Part shown: piece after piece, positions 1-5,393 of the stretch | How positions within the stretch are numbered: position 1 is the stretch's first letter | How the letters are laid out: every line of letters starts with the position of its first letter | NCBI GenBank assembly: GCA_023428185.1 | Contig: JAEYYZ010000199.1 | Coordinates: 1 to 8,837 of the forward strand | Direction: 5' to 3' | From: Actinomycetes bacterium | GTDB taxonomy: Bacteria; Actinomycetota; Actinomycetes; Actinomycetales; Demequinaceae | Length of the DNA: 8,837 nt | Program-made: the position numbers and the translations under genes | Notes under the pieces: generated by a model | Database searches by the model: none | What the model was told of the DNA's origin: nothing | What the model saw: the letters and a program-made list of their open reading frames with translations, nothing else

Positions 1-590
1 TTCCTCCGGGTTACGCGCCGCATCGCTCGAGGTTCTTGTCACGCAACCGACTCATCGCCACCGCAACCGCCACGGTGGTGGTGGAAGCGGCGTGGCGGTC
101 CGGCGCGCTGAGCACCGCAACGCATGCCGTGGAACTCGCCAGGGCCGTGGGTGCGGTGCCCGGCCCTGTCACCTCAGCCTCATCCGCTGGTTGCCACCGG
201 TTGATCAGGGATGGGCAAGCCGTATTGGTGACAAGCGCCCAGGATGTCCTCGAGCTCGCGGCTCCCCTGGGTGAGGAGCTGTCATTGTTCGTTGACGGTC
301 ACGCGGGAGGCGCGGGTGAGCAACGGGGTGGCGCTGATGGTCACCCGGGAGGCGCGGGCCAACAGTCCGCGAGTGGCGCCCGCACAACTTCCCCCGCAAC
401 TCGACCCGAGTTTGGGAGGCCGGAGCATCGGGCGGTGTACGACGCTCTCAGCAACCGTGCCGCTGTAGTGGATGCGGTAGCGGCGCGTGCGGGCCTCACC
501 GCAGCCACCACTCGGGGGGCGCTCGCGGCACTCGAACTCGCCGATTTGGCCGTGCGAACGGAGGCAGGATGGAGAAAGAAACCGGCGTAG
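1..590 (+). CDS. dprA: DNA processing protein DprA, C-terminal part (5' end outside the window)
   Basis: Reading from the first complete codon at base 3, the protein begins PPGYAPHRSRFLSRNRLIA. This matches the end of the DprA Rossmann-like fold, with the family's PPG...F..RNR(I/L)IA signature, then VVVEA, the SGALSTA stretch, AVPGP, SAGCHRLIRDG and a DVLEL ending. DprA binds single-stranded DNA and loads RecA onto it during natural transformation. In many non-competent bacteria it is kept with an unclear recombination role. A Gly/Ala-rich linker follows, and then a C-terminal winged-helix-like (DML1-type) domain from about base 420 (HRAVYDALSN...GWRKKPA). The gene ends with TAG at 588-590. 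An internal TTG at 36 could be mistaken for a start, but the conserved PPG motif upstream shows that the frame continues beyond the window edge. The linker contains an imperfect 42-bp tandem duplication, listed separately. Family identification is secure; competence in this organism is not shown. Confidence 0.93.
   Translation, partial: PPGYAPHRSRFLSRNRLIATATATVVVEAAWRSGALSTATHAVELARAVGAVPGPVTSASSAGCHRLIRDGQAVLVTSAQDVLELAAPLGEELSLFVDGHAGGAGEQRGGADGHPGGAGQQSASGARTTSPATRPEFGRPEHRAVYDALSNRAAVVDAVAARAGLTAATTRGALAALELADLAVRTEAGWRKKPA
294..377 (+). repeat. Imperfect 42-bp tandem duplication in the dprA linker
   Basis: Two adjacent 42-bp units, 294-335 and 336-377, keep the reading frame. They encode DGHAGGAGEQRGGA and DGHPGGAGQQSASG. 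The first 30 bases of each unit are nearly the same and the last 12 have diverged. The repeat lies between the DprA Rossmann-like domain and the C-terminal winged-helix-like domain, so it lengthens a flexible Gly/Ala-rich linker. Confidence 0.75.
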
Positions 591-605
591 TTATCGGCAA
601 GAAAA

Positions 606-635
606 CCGACATAAGCGGACAAAGCGGGTGATAAT
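606..635 (+). promoter_or_regulatory. Candidate housekeeping promoter for xerC and the sigma gene
   Basis: GATAAT at 630-635 matches the -10 consensus TATAAT at five of six positions. CCGACA at 606-611 matches TTGACA at four of six, with an 18-bp spacer. Transcription would start near 642, giving a leader of about 64 nt to the ATG at 706. The surrounding GGTGATAA also matches six of eight bases of the FliA/WhiG-type -10 (GCCGATAA), but there is no TAAA about 15 bp upstream, so a housekeeping promoter is preferred. This is judged by eye only. Confidence 0.45.
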
Positions 636-655
636 CGCGGTGTTTGTGTGAACAA

Positions 656-731
656 TGTGACAAAAGGGGTTGCATTTGTCGATGTGACAGTGCCACAGTC
701 ATCACATGTCACACAGCGCACATGTGTCACA
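656..731 (+). promoter_or_regulatory. Cluster of four TGTGACA motifs at the xerC start
   Basis: TGTGACA occurs at 656-662 and 683-689, and its reverse complement TGTCACA at 707-713 and 725-731. The copy at 683 is also half of a 15-bp near-perfect inverted repeat, TGTGACA-G-TGCCACA (683-697). An 8-bp palindrome CACATGTG lies at 719-726. Four copies of a 7-mer in 76 bp is far above chance in GC-rich DNA, so regulator binding or RNA structure is plausible. The sites lie downstream of the candidate promoter and run into the first codons of the recombinase gene. No regulator is identified. Confidence 0.45.
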
Positions 732-1638
732 GGAGGCTCGCCCCTCCGGTGAACTGTTGCCGCTCTTCGAGGAATACCTGCGGCATCAGCGGGGAATGTC
801 ACCACACACGGCACGCGCCTACCTGGGCGATCTCGGCCACCTGGCAACGTTCCTGCGCTCCGCTGACACCCACCTCGCTGACGCCACACTTGAAGACCTG
901 CGAGCGTGGCTTGCCGCCATGGCCGCTCAGGGCCTAACGCGCACAACGCTGGCTCGGCGCGGAGCGTCGGTGCGTGCCTTCTACGGCTGGGCCCACGACG
1001 AGGGCCGGGTGCCACACAACCCCGCGCTGCGACTCGCCTCCGCACGCGCAAGCCACACCATGCCTGAGGTCTTGTCTATCCCCAACGTCCTTGAGATGCT
1101 GCGCGTCGCAGAACTGAGGGCCGACGATGCGGACCCCATCACCCTGCGCGACTGGGCTATCGCCGAACTGCTGTACGCCACCGGAATGCGCGTGGGCGAA
1201 CTCTGCTCGGTTGACGTACACGACATCGACCTCGACGAACGCCTCGTCAAAGTGGTGGGCAAAGGCAATAAGGAACGTGTCATTCCTTTCGGCACGCCCG
1301 CTGCCGCCGCTGTGCGCGAGTGGCTCGAAGCTGGCCGGCCGCGGTGCGTCTCGCCCCGGACATCGGCCGCATTGTTCTTGGGCAAGCGCGGCCAGCGGGT
1401 AGACCAGCGCCAAGTGCGCGAGGCGATCCACCAGTTGTGTGCCGCTGCAGGAGTCCCAGACGTGGCACCCCACGCGTTGCGGCACAGCGCCGCCACCCAC
1501 TTGCTCACCGGGGGATCCGACTTGCGCTCGGTTCAAGAAGTTCTTGGCCACGCATCGCTCAACACCACTCAGCGGTATACCCACGTCTCTGCGGAACGCT
1601 TGCGGTCCGCCTACCAACTCGCCCACCCGCGTGCCTAG
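706..1638 (+). CDS. xerC: Tyrosine recombinase, XerC type
   Basis: The 310-residue product is a complete site-specific tyrosine recombinase. Residues about 15-105 form the SAM-like core-binding domain (LFEEYLRHQRGMSPHTARAY...). Residues about 120-305 form the catalytic domain. All active-site residues are visible: R162 in TGMRVGEL, K186 in VGKGNKER, H256 and R259 in HALRH, H282 in LGHASL and the nucleophile Y291 in QRYTHVS. XerC works with XerD at dif to resolve chromosome dimers. The length is normal for the family. Position between dprA and a WhiG-type sigma gene supports XerC rather than XerD or a phage integrase, as does the absence of phage or integron genes nearby. The ATG at 706 has no obvious Shine-Dalgarno. 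The only other in-frame start before the conserved domain is GTG at 724, which also lacks one, and a stop at 685-687 blocks anything further upstream. The true start is therefore somewhat uncertain. Confidence 0.92.
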   Translation: MSHSAHVSQEARPSGELLPLFEEYLRHQRGMSPHTARAYLGDLGHLATFLRSADTHLADATLEDLRAWLAAMAAQGLTRTTLARRGASVRAFYGWAHDEGRVPHNPALRLASARASHTMPEVLSIPNVLEMLRVAELRADDADPITLRDWAIAELLYATGMRVGELCSVDVHDIDLDERLVKVVGKGNKERVIPFGTPAAAAVREWLEAGRPRCVSPRTSAALFLGKRGQRVDQRQVREAIHQLCAAAGVPDVAPHALRHSAATHLLTGGSDLRSVQEVLGHASLNTTQRYTHVSAERLRSAYQLAHPRA

Positions 1639-1644
1639 GAGGAG
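1637..1644 (+). promoter_or_regulatory. Ribosome binding site of the sigma gene
   Basis: AGGAGGAG overlaps the TAG stop of xerC (1636-1638) and lies 5 bp before ATG at 1650. This strong site fixes the start at 1650. The same frame is open back to 1320, inside xerC, but those 110 codons show no sigma-factor similarity. The overlap with the xerC stop suggests translational coupling. Confidence 0.85.
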
Positions 1645-1649
1645 AGCTC

Positions 1650-2486
1650 ATGCCTAAGTCCACGACCTTGACGTACCGAGGTGACACCACCGTGGGTGCT
1701 GAGTACCGCATCTCCGAACCCACCGCCGATGACGTCGCTACGTGGTGGGAGCAATACGCCACAGCCACGGGCGACGCGCGCACGGCAATCCGCGACGGTC
1801 TCATCATGCACTACGCGCCCATGGTGACTCAAGTGGCCACCAGGATGATCGTGCGGCTTCCTGAAACAGTGGAACTCGCTGACTTAGTGTCCTACGGCAT
1901 GTTTGGGCTCATCGACGCAGTGGAGAAGTTTGAGCCGGAGCGCGGTTTCAAGTTTGAGACGTACGCCGCTACGAGGGTGAGGGGCGCCATCATCGATGAG
2001 TTGCGCGCCGCCGACTGGGTGCCGCGTTCCGTGCGCACCAAGGCCCGCGCTGTGGAGGCGGCAAGCCGTTTGCTGGAACAGTCCCTCATGCGGCCCGTGA
2101 CTGACCAGGACGTCGCGGCGCACCTTGAATGGGAAACGGCGGAAGTCCGCACGGTCAGGGCGCAAGTCACACTGAGTCATGTTGCCGCGTTGGACAGTAT
2201 GGGCACCGACCCTCAAAGCTGCTCCATGGACGCCGTGACCTCGCTCGCGGTGCCTGGCGCCGCGCAGTCCCTCGAGGTGCGCGAGGCGCACGCCCTCCTG
2301 GCTTCCGCCATTCAAGAGACCCGTGACCGCGAGCAAGAAGTGCTGAGGTTGTACTACTACGAGAATCTCACTCTCGCGCAGATCGGCCAGATCCTTGGAG
2401 TCACCGAGTCGCGGGTATCCCAGATTCACTCCGGGGCGGTGAAGAAGCTTCGCGAGTGCCTGGTGAGTACCGGCGCCTTCTCATAG
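1650..2486 (+). CDS. whiG: RNA polymerase sigma factor, WhiG/FliA family
   Basis: The 278-residue protein is a group 3 sigma-70 factor. Region 2 spans about residues 47-120. It includes LADLVSYGMFGLIDAVEKF and the strongly diagnostic FETYAATRVRGAIIDELRA followed by DWVPRSVR, which is typical of WhiG and FliA. Region 3 covers about 125-175. Region 4 covers about 215-270 and contains the helix-turn-helix LTLAQIGQILGVTESRVSQI, which should read the -35 element. This family directs flagellar, chemotaxis and motility genes in most bacteria and early sporulation genes in Streptomyces. The window has neither set, so the target regulon cannot be told. The gene sits 11 bp after xerC and probably shares its transcript. 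No anti-sigma gene is adjacent. Residues 1-30 precede the conserved region and look family-variable. The symbol whiG is used by family and context; fliA would be equally fair if the organism is motile. Confidence 0.9.
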   Translation: MPKSTTLTYRGDTTVGAEYRISEPTADDVATWWEQYATATGDARTAIRDGLIMHYAPMVTQVATRMIVRLPETVELADLVSYGMFGLIDAVEKFEPERGFKFETYAATRVRGAIIDELRAADWVPRSVRTKARAVEAASRLLEQSLMRPVTDQDVAAHLEWETAEVRTVRAQVTLSHVAALDSMGTDPQSCSMDAVTSLAVPGAAQSLEVREAHALLASAIQETRDREQEVLRLYYYENLTLAQIGQILGVTESRVSQIHSGAVKKLRECLVSTGAFS

Positions 2487-2490
2487 CCAC

Positions 2491-2519
2491 CCGTCGCGGA
2501 CTCGAGTCGGCGCGAACGG
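2491..2519. terminator. Candidate bidirectional terminator between convergent genes
   Basis: The 67-bp gap between the sigma stop (2486) and the minus-strand gene end (2554) contains an inverted repeat. CCGT-CGCG-GAC (2491-2501) pairs with GTC-CGCG-ACGG across a TCGA loop, with a two-base GG bulge and a one-base A bulge on the 3' arm. This gives about 11 GC-rich pairs. Within it lies the perfect palindrome GACTCGAGTC (2499-2508). No T-run follows on either strand, so it would be a non-canonical terminator of the kind common in high-GC actinobacteria. Confidence 0.45.
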
Positions 2520-2553
2520 TCCGGACGCGCCGCCGCGCCTTCGTGGAGCAGCC

Positions 2554-3126
2554 TCACGCATCGGGAAGCAAGATCACCGGCCCAAAGCCCACGAGCCAAT
2601 CCAGCGGGTCGAGGTAGCGTTCGCCATCTTTGATTCCCCAATGTGCGCACGTGGCCGGAGCGCAGTGGGTCGCACCGTCAGTGACGGTCCCCACCACCTG
2701 ACCTCGTGCTACACGATCACCTACTGCCACTGACGCGAGCACAGGCTCTAGCGTGGCATCCACCCCCACATCCAGCCGGATCGTCACCACATCTCGGCCC
2801 GCAACCGGCCCCGCGAACACCAGGCGTCCGCTACCCGGGGCCACGGCGTCGTCGCCTGGTGCGGCTGCAATATCCACGCCACGATGCCCGGGCCTCCAGT
2901 TCTGCTCGGGGATCGAGGCGAGGCGTACCAGCCTTCCCTCTGGAATGGGGAGCACCAACACTGGATGCGGTTGAGGGTCGCCCGCACCACGCGCGGGCGC
3001 GTAGGGGGCGAGCGCGAGCAGCACGGACGCGGCGAGCGTGGCGAGCATTGCCGCCCAGAAACGAAGGTTGAGCACGGCCCCAGCACAACGCCTCGGGCAC
3101 GGGACTCGCATGCTGGGCGCCGGCAT
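2554..3126 (-). CDS. Exported LytM/M23-fold protein, probably catalytically degenerate
   Basis: The 190-residue product has a basic N-terminus, a hydrophobic stretch (about 22-42) and an APARGA segment, which together look like a signal peptide ending near residue 48. Residues about 58-178 are a LytM (peptidase M23) domain: GHRGVD carries zinc ligands H81 and D85, and CAHWGI supplies H162, followed by the usual YLDPLDWL ending. M23 enzymes cut peptide cross-links in peptidoglycan. Here the first histidine of the HxH motif is C160, and the second catalytic histidine (normally in a Y-x-H-L strand) seems replaced in TLEPV (about 125-129). Zinc binding may be kept, but hydrolysis is doubtful. C155 and C160 could form a disulphide outside the membrane. 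As I recall, actinobacterial relatives next to rpsB share this CxHWG form. Starts at 3126 or 3111 are possible and neither has a clear Shine-Dalgarno. It is transcribed divergently from rpsB and convergently with the sigma gene. Confidence 0.82.
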   Translation of the reverse strand: MPAPSMRVPCPRRCAGAVLNLRFWAAMLATLAASVLLALAPYAPARGAGDPQPHPVLVLPIPEGRLVRLASIPEQNWRPGHRGVDIAAAPGDDAVAPGSGRLVFAGPVAGRDVVTIRLDVGVDATLEPVLASVAVGDRVARGQVVGTVTDGATHCAPATCAHWGIKDGERYLDPLDWLVGFGPVILLPDA

Positions 3127-3195
3127 CGGGGGAGAACGGGCTGTAAGCGCGGCCTGGGTACGGCACGGAAGCCAACTGCCTCAACACCGCCCGCG

Positions 3196-3245
3196 TCAGC
3201 ACACCAGCGCCCAGTCGGGTACGATTGTCGTCGCATCTCGCGAGA
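3196..3245 (+). promoter_or_regulatory. Candidate rpsB promoter with a palindrome near the start of transcription
   Basis: TACGAT at 3220-3225, preceded by CGGG, is a reasonable actinobacterial -10 element. The matching -35 at 3196-3201 (TCAGCA, three of six) is weak, with an 18-bp spacer. A start near 3232 would give a leader of about 228 nt. A perfect 10-bp palindrome, TCTCGCGAGA (3236-3245), lies just after the predicted start and could be an operator or part of the leader. Promoter choice is by eye. I found no better candidate closer to rpsB. Confidence 0.35.
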
Positions 3246-3459
3246 GATGACATCGCGCGCCATACGCGTCGGCTTAGGCCGGCGGCGCCGGGGAAGCGAA
3301 GGTCCGGAAACCCTCCCCAGGGAGACCGGTGCGGAACCGCGATGGCGCTAGGGGCAGGTCTCACCTGAGGCACGCCGCATAACCAAAAGTACCCGCAGCA
3401 TCGTCAAGCCGGTGTGCGGCCCCAGACAGTGCGCGCAAGCGTGCGGACAAGGAATAGCC
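3246..3459 (+). promoter_or_regulatory. Hairpin-rich 5' leader of rpsB; gene-free
   Basis: No open frame here looks like a gene. Several short hairpins can be drawn: CCGGC-GGC-GCCGG (3279-3291); GGTC paired with GACC (3301-3304/3324-3327) enclosing CCCT-CCCC-AGGG (3311-3322); CAGGT-CTC-ACCTG (3355-3367); GCCG-GTGTG-CGGC (3408-3420); and GTGCGC-GCAA-GCGTGC (3429-3444), which has a GNRA tetraloop and two G-U pairs. The last ends only a few bases before the AAGGA ribosome site at 3449-3453. In E. coli S2 represses its own operon through the rpsB leader, so an analogous autoregulatory leader is plausible here. The hairpins are drawn from sequence only, and no known riboswitch class was recognised. 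Confidence 0.4.
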
Positions 3460-4515
3460 ATGGCCGTTGTGACCATGCGCCAGCTGCTCGACTCGGGTGT
3501 CCACTTTGGCCACCAGACCAGCCGCTGGAACCCCAAGATGAAGCGCTTCATTTTCACCGAGCGCAATGGCATCTACATCATTGACCTGCAGCAGTCGCTC
3601 GCCAAGATCGACAACGCGTACGCCTTTGTGCGCGACACCGTCGCTCACGGTGGCACGGTGCTGTTCGTGGGCACCAAGCGCCAGGCGCAAGAGACCATCG
3701 CCGAGCAGGCTGCTCGCGTAGGCATGCCCTACATCAACGAGCGTTGGCTGGGCGGCATGCTCACCAACTTCCAGACCGTGAGCAAGCGCATCACGCGCCT
3801 CAAGGAACTGGAAGAGATCGACTTTGACGACGTCGCCGGTTCCGGCCGCACCAAGAAGGAACTGCTCATCCTGCGCCGCGAGAAGGACAAGCTGTTCAAG
3901 GTGCTCAACGGCATCCGCGACATGCACAAGACCCCTTCGATCGTGTGGGTGGTGGACACCAACAAGGAGCACCTCGCCGTTGACGAGGCCGCCAAGCTTG
4001 GCATCCCCGTGGTGGGCATCCTCGACTCCAACTGCGACCCCGACGACGTGCAGTACGGCATCCCCGGCAACGACGACGCCATCCGTTCCGTAGGTCTGTT
4101 GACTCGCGTCATCGCCGACGCCGTGGCTGAGGGCATCAAGATGCGTCACGCATCCAAGCCCACCGCCGACGCTGAGGGCGCGGTGGCCGAGGAGCCGCTC
4201 GCTGAGTGGGAGCAGGAGTTGCTGGGTGGGGCCGAGGCTCCCGCCGCTGCTGAGGCACCCGCTGCTGAAGAGGCACCTGCCGCTGAACAGGCACCCGCTG
4301 CCGATGAGGCACCTGCCGCTGAAGAGGCACCTGCCATCAAGAAGGCCGCTGCCAAGTCCCCCGCAGCCAAAAAGCCTGCTGCCGAGAAGGCTGAGAAGGC
4401 CGAGAAGGCTGACAAAGCCGAGGGCGACAAGCCTGCTGCCAAGAAGCCCGCAGCTAAGAAGCCCGCGGCTTCCAAGGCTAAGGCTGACGACGCTGAGACC
4501 ACCGAGGAGAAGTAA
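3460..4515 (+). CDS. rpsB: 30S ribosomal protein S2 with long repetitive C-terminal tail
   Basis: Residues 1-230 are a full S2: MAVVTMRQLLDSGVHFGHQT, RWNPKMKRFIF, the YINERWLGGMLTNFQT block (91-106) and the closing IPGNDDAIRS. S2 joins the 30S subunit late, near the head-body junction, and is needed with S1 for mRNA binding. ATG at 3460 with AAGGA at 3449-3453 is chosen over the in-frame GTG at 3412, which would add 16 unlike-S2 residues. The product is 351 residues, compared with about 240 in E. coli. The extra part is a two-phase tail: an acidic run of EAPAAE hexapeptides (259-292), then a lysine/alanine-rich run (about 294-342) with KKPAA repeats like those of histone H1 or HU tails. It ends in acidic DDAETTEEK. 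Extended Ala/Glu/Lys tails on S2 are common in actinobacteria, but this one is long. The 3' end also carries the ribosome site for tsf, 2 bp downstream. Confidence 0.97.
   Translation: MAVVTMRQLLDSGVHFGHQTSRWNPKMKRFIFTERNGIYIIDLQQSLAKIDNAYAFVRDTVAHGGTVLFVGTKRQAQETIAEQAARVGMPYINERWLGGMLTNFQTVSKRITRLKELEEIDFDDVAGSGRTKKELLILRREKDKLFKVLNGIRDMHKTPSIVWVVDTNKEHLAVDEAAKLGIPVVGILDSNCDPDDVQYGIPGNDDAIRSVGLLTRVIADAVAEGIKMRHASKPTADAEGAVAEEPLAEWEQELLGGAEAPAAAEAPAAEEAPAAEQAPAADEAPAAEEAPAIKKAAAKSPAAKKPAAEKAEKAEKADKAEGDKPAAKKPAAKKPAASKAKADDAETTEEK
4234..4335 (+). repeat. 18-bp tandem repeat in the rpsB tail (about 5.7 copies)
   Basis: Units start at 4234, 4252, 4270, 4288, 4306 and 4324 (partial). Each encodes (E/Q)APAA(A/E/D). 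The units at 4270 and 4306 are the same (GAGGCACCTGCCGCTGAA) and the others differ mainly at third positions. The in-frame 18-bp period makes length change by slippage or recombination likely between strains. Confidence 0.85.
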
Positions 4516-4517
4516 CA

Positions 4518-5357
4518 ATGGCCAACTACACCGTTGCTGACATCCAGGCGCTCCGCGAGCGCACTGGCGCAGGCATGCTGGACGTCAAGAAGGCCCTCGA
4601 CGAGGCTGACGGCGACCAGGACAAGGCCGTAGAGATCCTTCGCATCAAGGGCCTCAAGGGTGTCACCAAGCGCGAGGGCCGCTCCGCGTCCGAGGGCTTG
4701 GTCATCACCGAGATCCACGAGGGTGGCGCCGGTCAGATCGGCACGCTCATCGAGATCAACTCGGAGACGGACTTTGTTGCCAAGAACGAGAAGTTCGTGA
4801 CCATGGCCAACACCGTGCTTGCCGCGGTCGTGGGCGCTGGCGCCAGCGACCTGGACTCCGCACTTGCGGCCACCGTGGACGGCAAGCCCGTGAGCGAGTT
4901 CATTGACGAGAACGCTGGCGTGCTCGGCGAGAAGATCGTCCTGCGCCGCGTGGCCCGCATCGAAGCCCCCGTGGTTGTCGATTACCTGCACAAGACCAAC
5001 AAGGACCTCCCCGCACAGGTGGGTGTCCTCGTGGGTGCCGACGCCAAAGCTGGCCCCGTCGCTCGCGACATCGCCATGCACATTGCCGCCTATTCGCCCA
5101 TCTTCCTGACGCGTGAAGACGCGCCTGCGGACGTGGTGGACAACGAGCGTCGTGTGGCGGAGGAAGTGTCCCGCGCCGAAGGCAAGCCGGAGGCCGCATT
5201 GCCTAAGGTGGTTGAAGGCCGTCTCAACGGCTGGTTCAAGGAGAATGTGCTCGTAGAGCAGGCATTCGCCAAGGACCCCAAGACCACGGTAGGCAAGGTT
5301 GTCGAGGAGACAGGCGGCGCGCTGACTGCGTTCGTTCGTTTCCGTGTGGGAGCCTAA
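4518..5357 (+). CDS. tsf: Translation elongation factor Ts
   Basis: This is a complete 279-residue EF-Ts, the guanine nucleotide exchange factor that restores EF-Tu-GTP. Residues 4-45 form the UBA-like N-terminal domain (VADIQALRERTGAGMLDVKK). TDFVAKNEKF at 84-93 is the signature loop whose Asp-Phe disturbs the EF-Tu magnesium site. The core and coiled-coil follow, and the C-terminal module with FAKDPKTTVGKVV closes the protein. Length agrees with the family. ATG at 4518 is preceded by GAGGAG at 4504-4509 inside the end of rpsB, and only 2 bp separate the two genes, so expression is very likely coupled. rpsB-tsf is one of the most conserved bacterial gene pairs. Nothing unusual is visible. 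Confidence 0.98.
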   Translation: MANYTVADIQALRERTGAGMLDVKKALDEADGDQDKAVEILRIKGLKGVTKREGRSASEGLVITEIHEGGAGQIGTLIEINSETDFVAKNEKFVTMANTVLAAVVGAGASDLDSALAATVDGKPVSEFIDENAGVLGEKIVLRRVARIEAPVVVDYLHKTNKDLPAQVGVLVGADAKAGPVARDIAMHIAAYSPIFLTREDAPADVVDNERRVAEEVSRAEGKPEAALPKVVEGRLNGWFKENVLVEQAFAKDPKTTVGKVVEETGGALTAFVRFRVGA

Positions 5358-5393
5358 GCACTAACTACCCGAACGCGCCGCGAGGAGGAGCCG

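Noticed and set aside
650..662. GAAC-AATG-TGAC as a possible SOS (LexA) box near xerC
   Set aside because: The second half does not match GTTC and the flanking TC/GA bases are missing. It is better explained as part of the TGTGACA motif cluster.
341..1626. Two long minus-strand frames opposite dprA and xerC (341-1051 and 934-1626)
   Set aside because: Both cross the dprA-xerC spacer or cover the conserved xerC catalytic region and have no family similarity. They are shadows.
706..1638. Tyrosine recombinase as a sign of an integron, prophage or mobile island
   Set aside because: The gene has XerC length and motifs and sits in a conserved housekeeping order. No attachment-site repeats, phage genes or composition shift are seen.
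1320..1649. In-frame upstream extension of the sigma gene (110 codons)
   Set aside because: It lies wholly inside xerC in another frame and has no sigma-like residues. AGGAGGAG with ATG 1650 gives a normal WhiG/FliA protein length.
3331..3341. GCGGAACCGCG as a possible T-box antiterminator motif
   Set aside because: It resembles the T-box core only partly (several mismatches). No Stem I features or aminoacyl-tRNA or amino-acid gene are present, since rpsB follows.
2884..3351. 155-codon plus-strand frame opposite the LytM-like gene
   Set aside because: It is Arg/Gly-rich and antisense to a gene with clear LytM motifs, and it runs into the rpsB leader. No ribosome site.
3349..3372. AGGGGCA...TCTCACCTGAGGCA as a possible glycine riboswitch fragment
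   Set aside because: Only short words resemble the consensus, the order of conserved elements is wrong, and rpsB is not a glycine-regulated gene.
3361..4518. 385-codon open frame on the minus strand opposite rpsB
   Set aside because: It is antisense to the rpsB core and tail, has a Leu/Gly-rich composition created by complementing Ala/Glu/Lys repeats, and matches no family. It is a GC-bias shadow.
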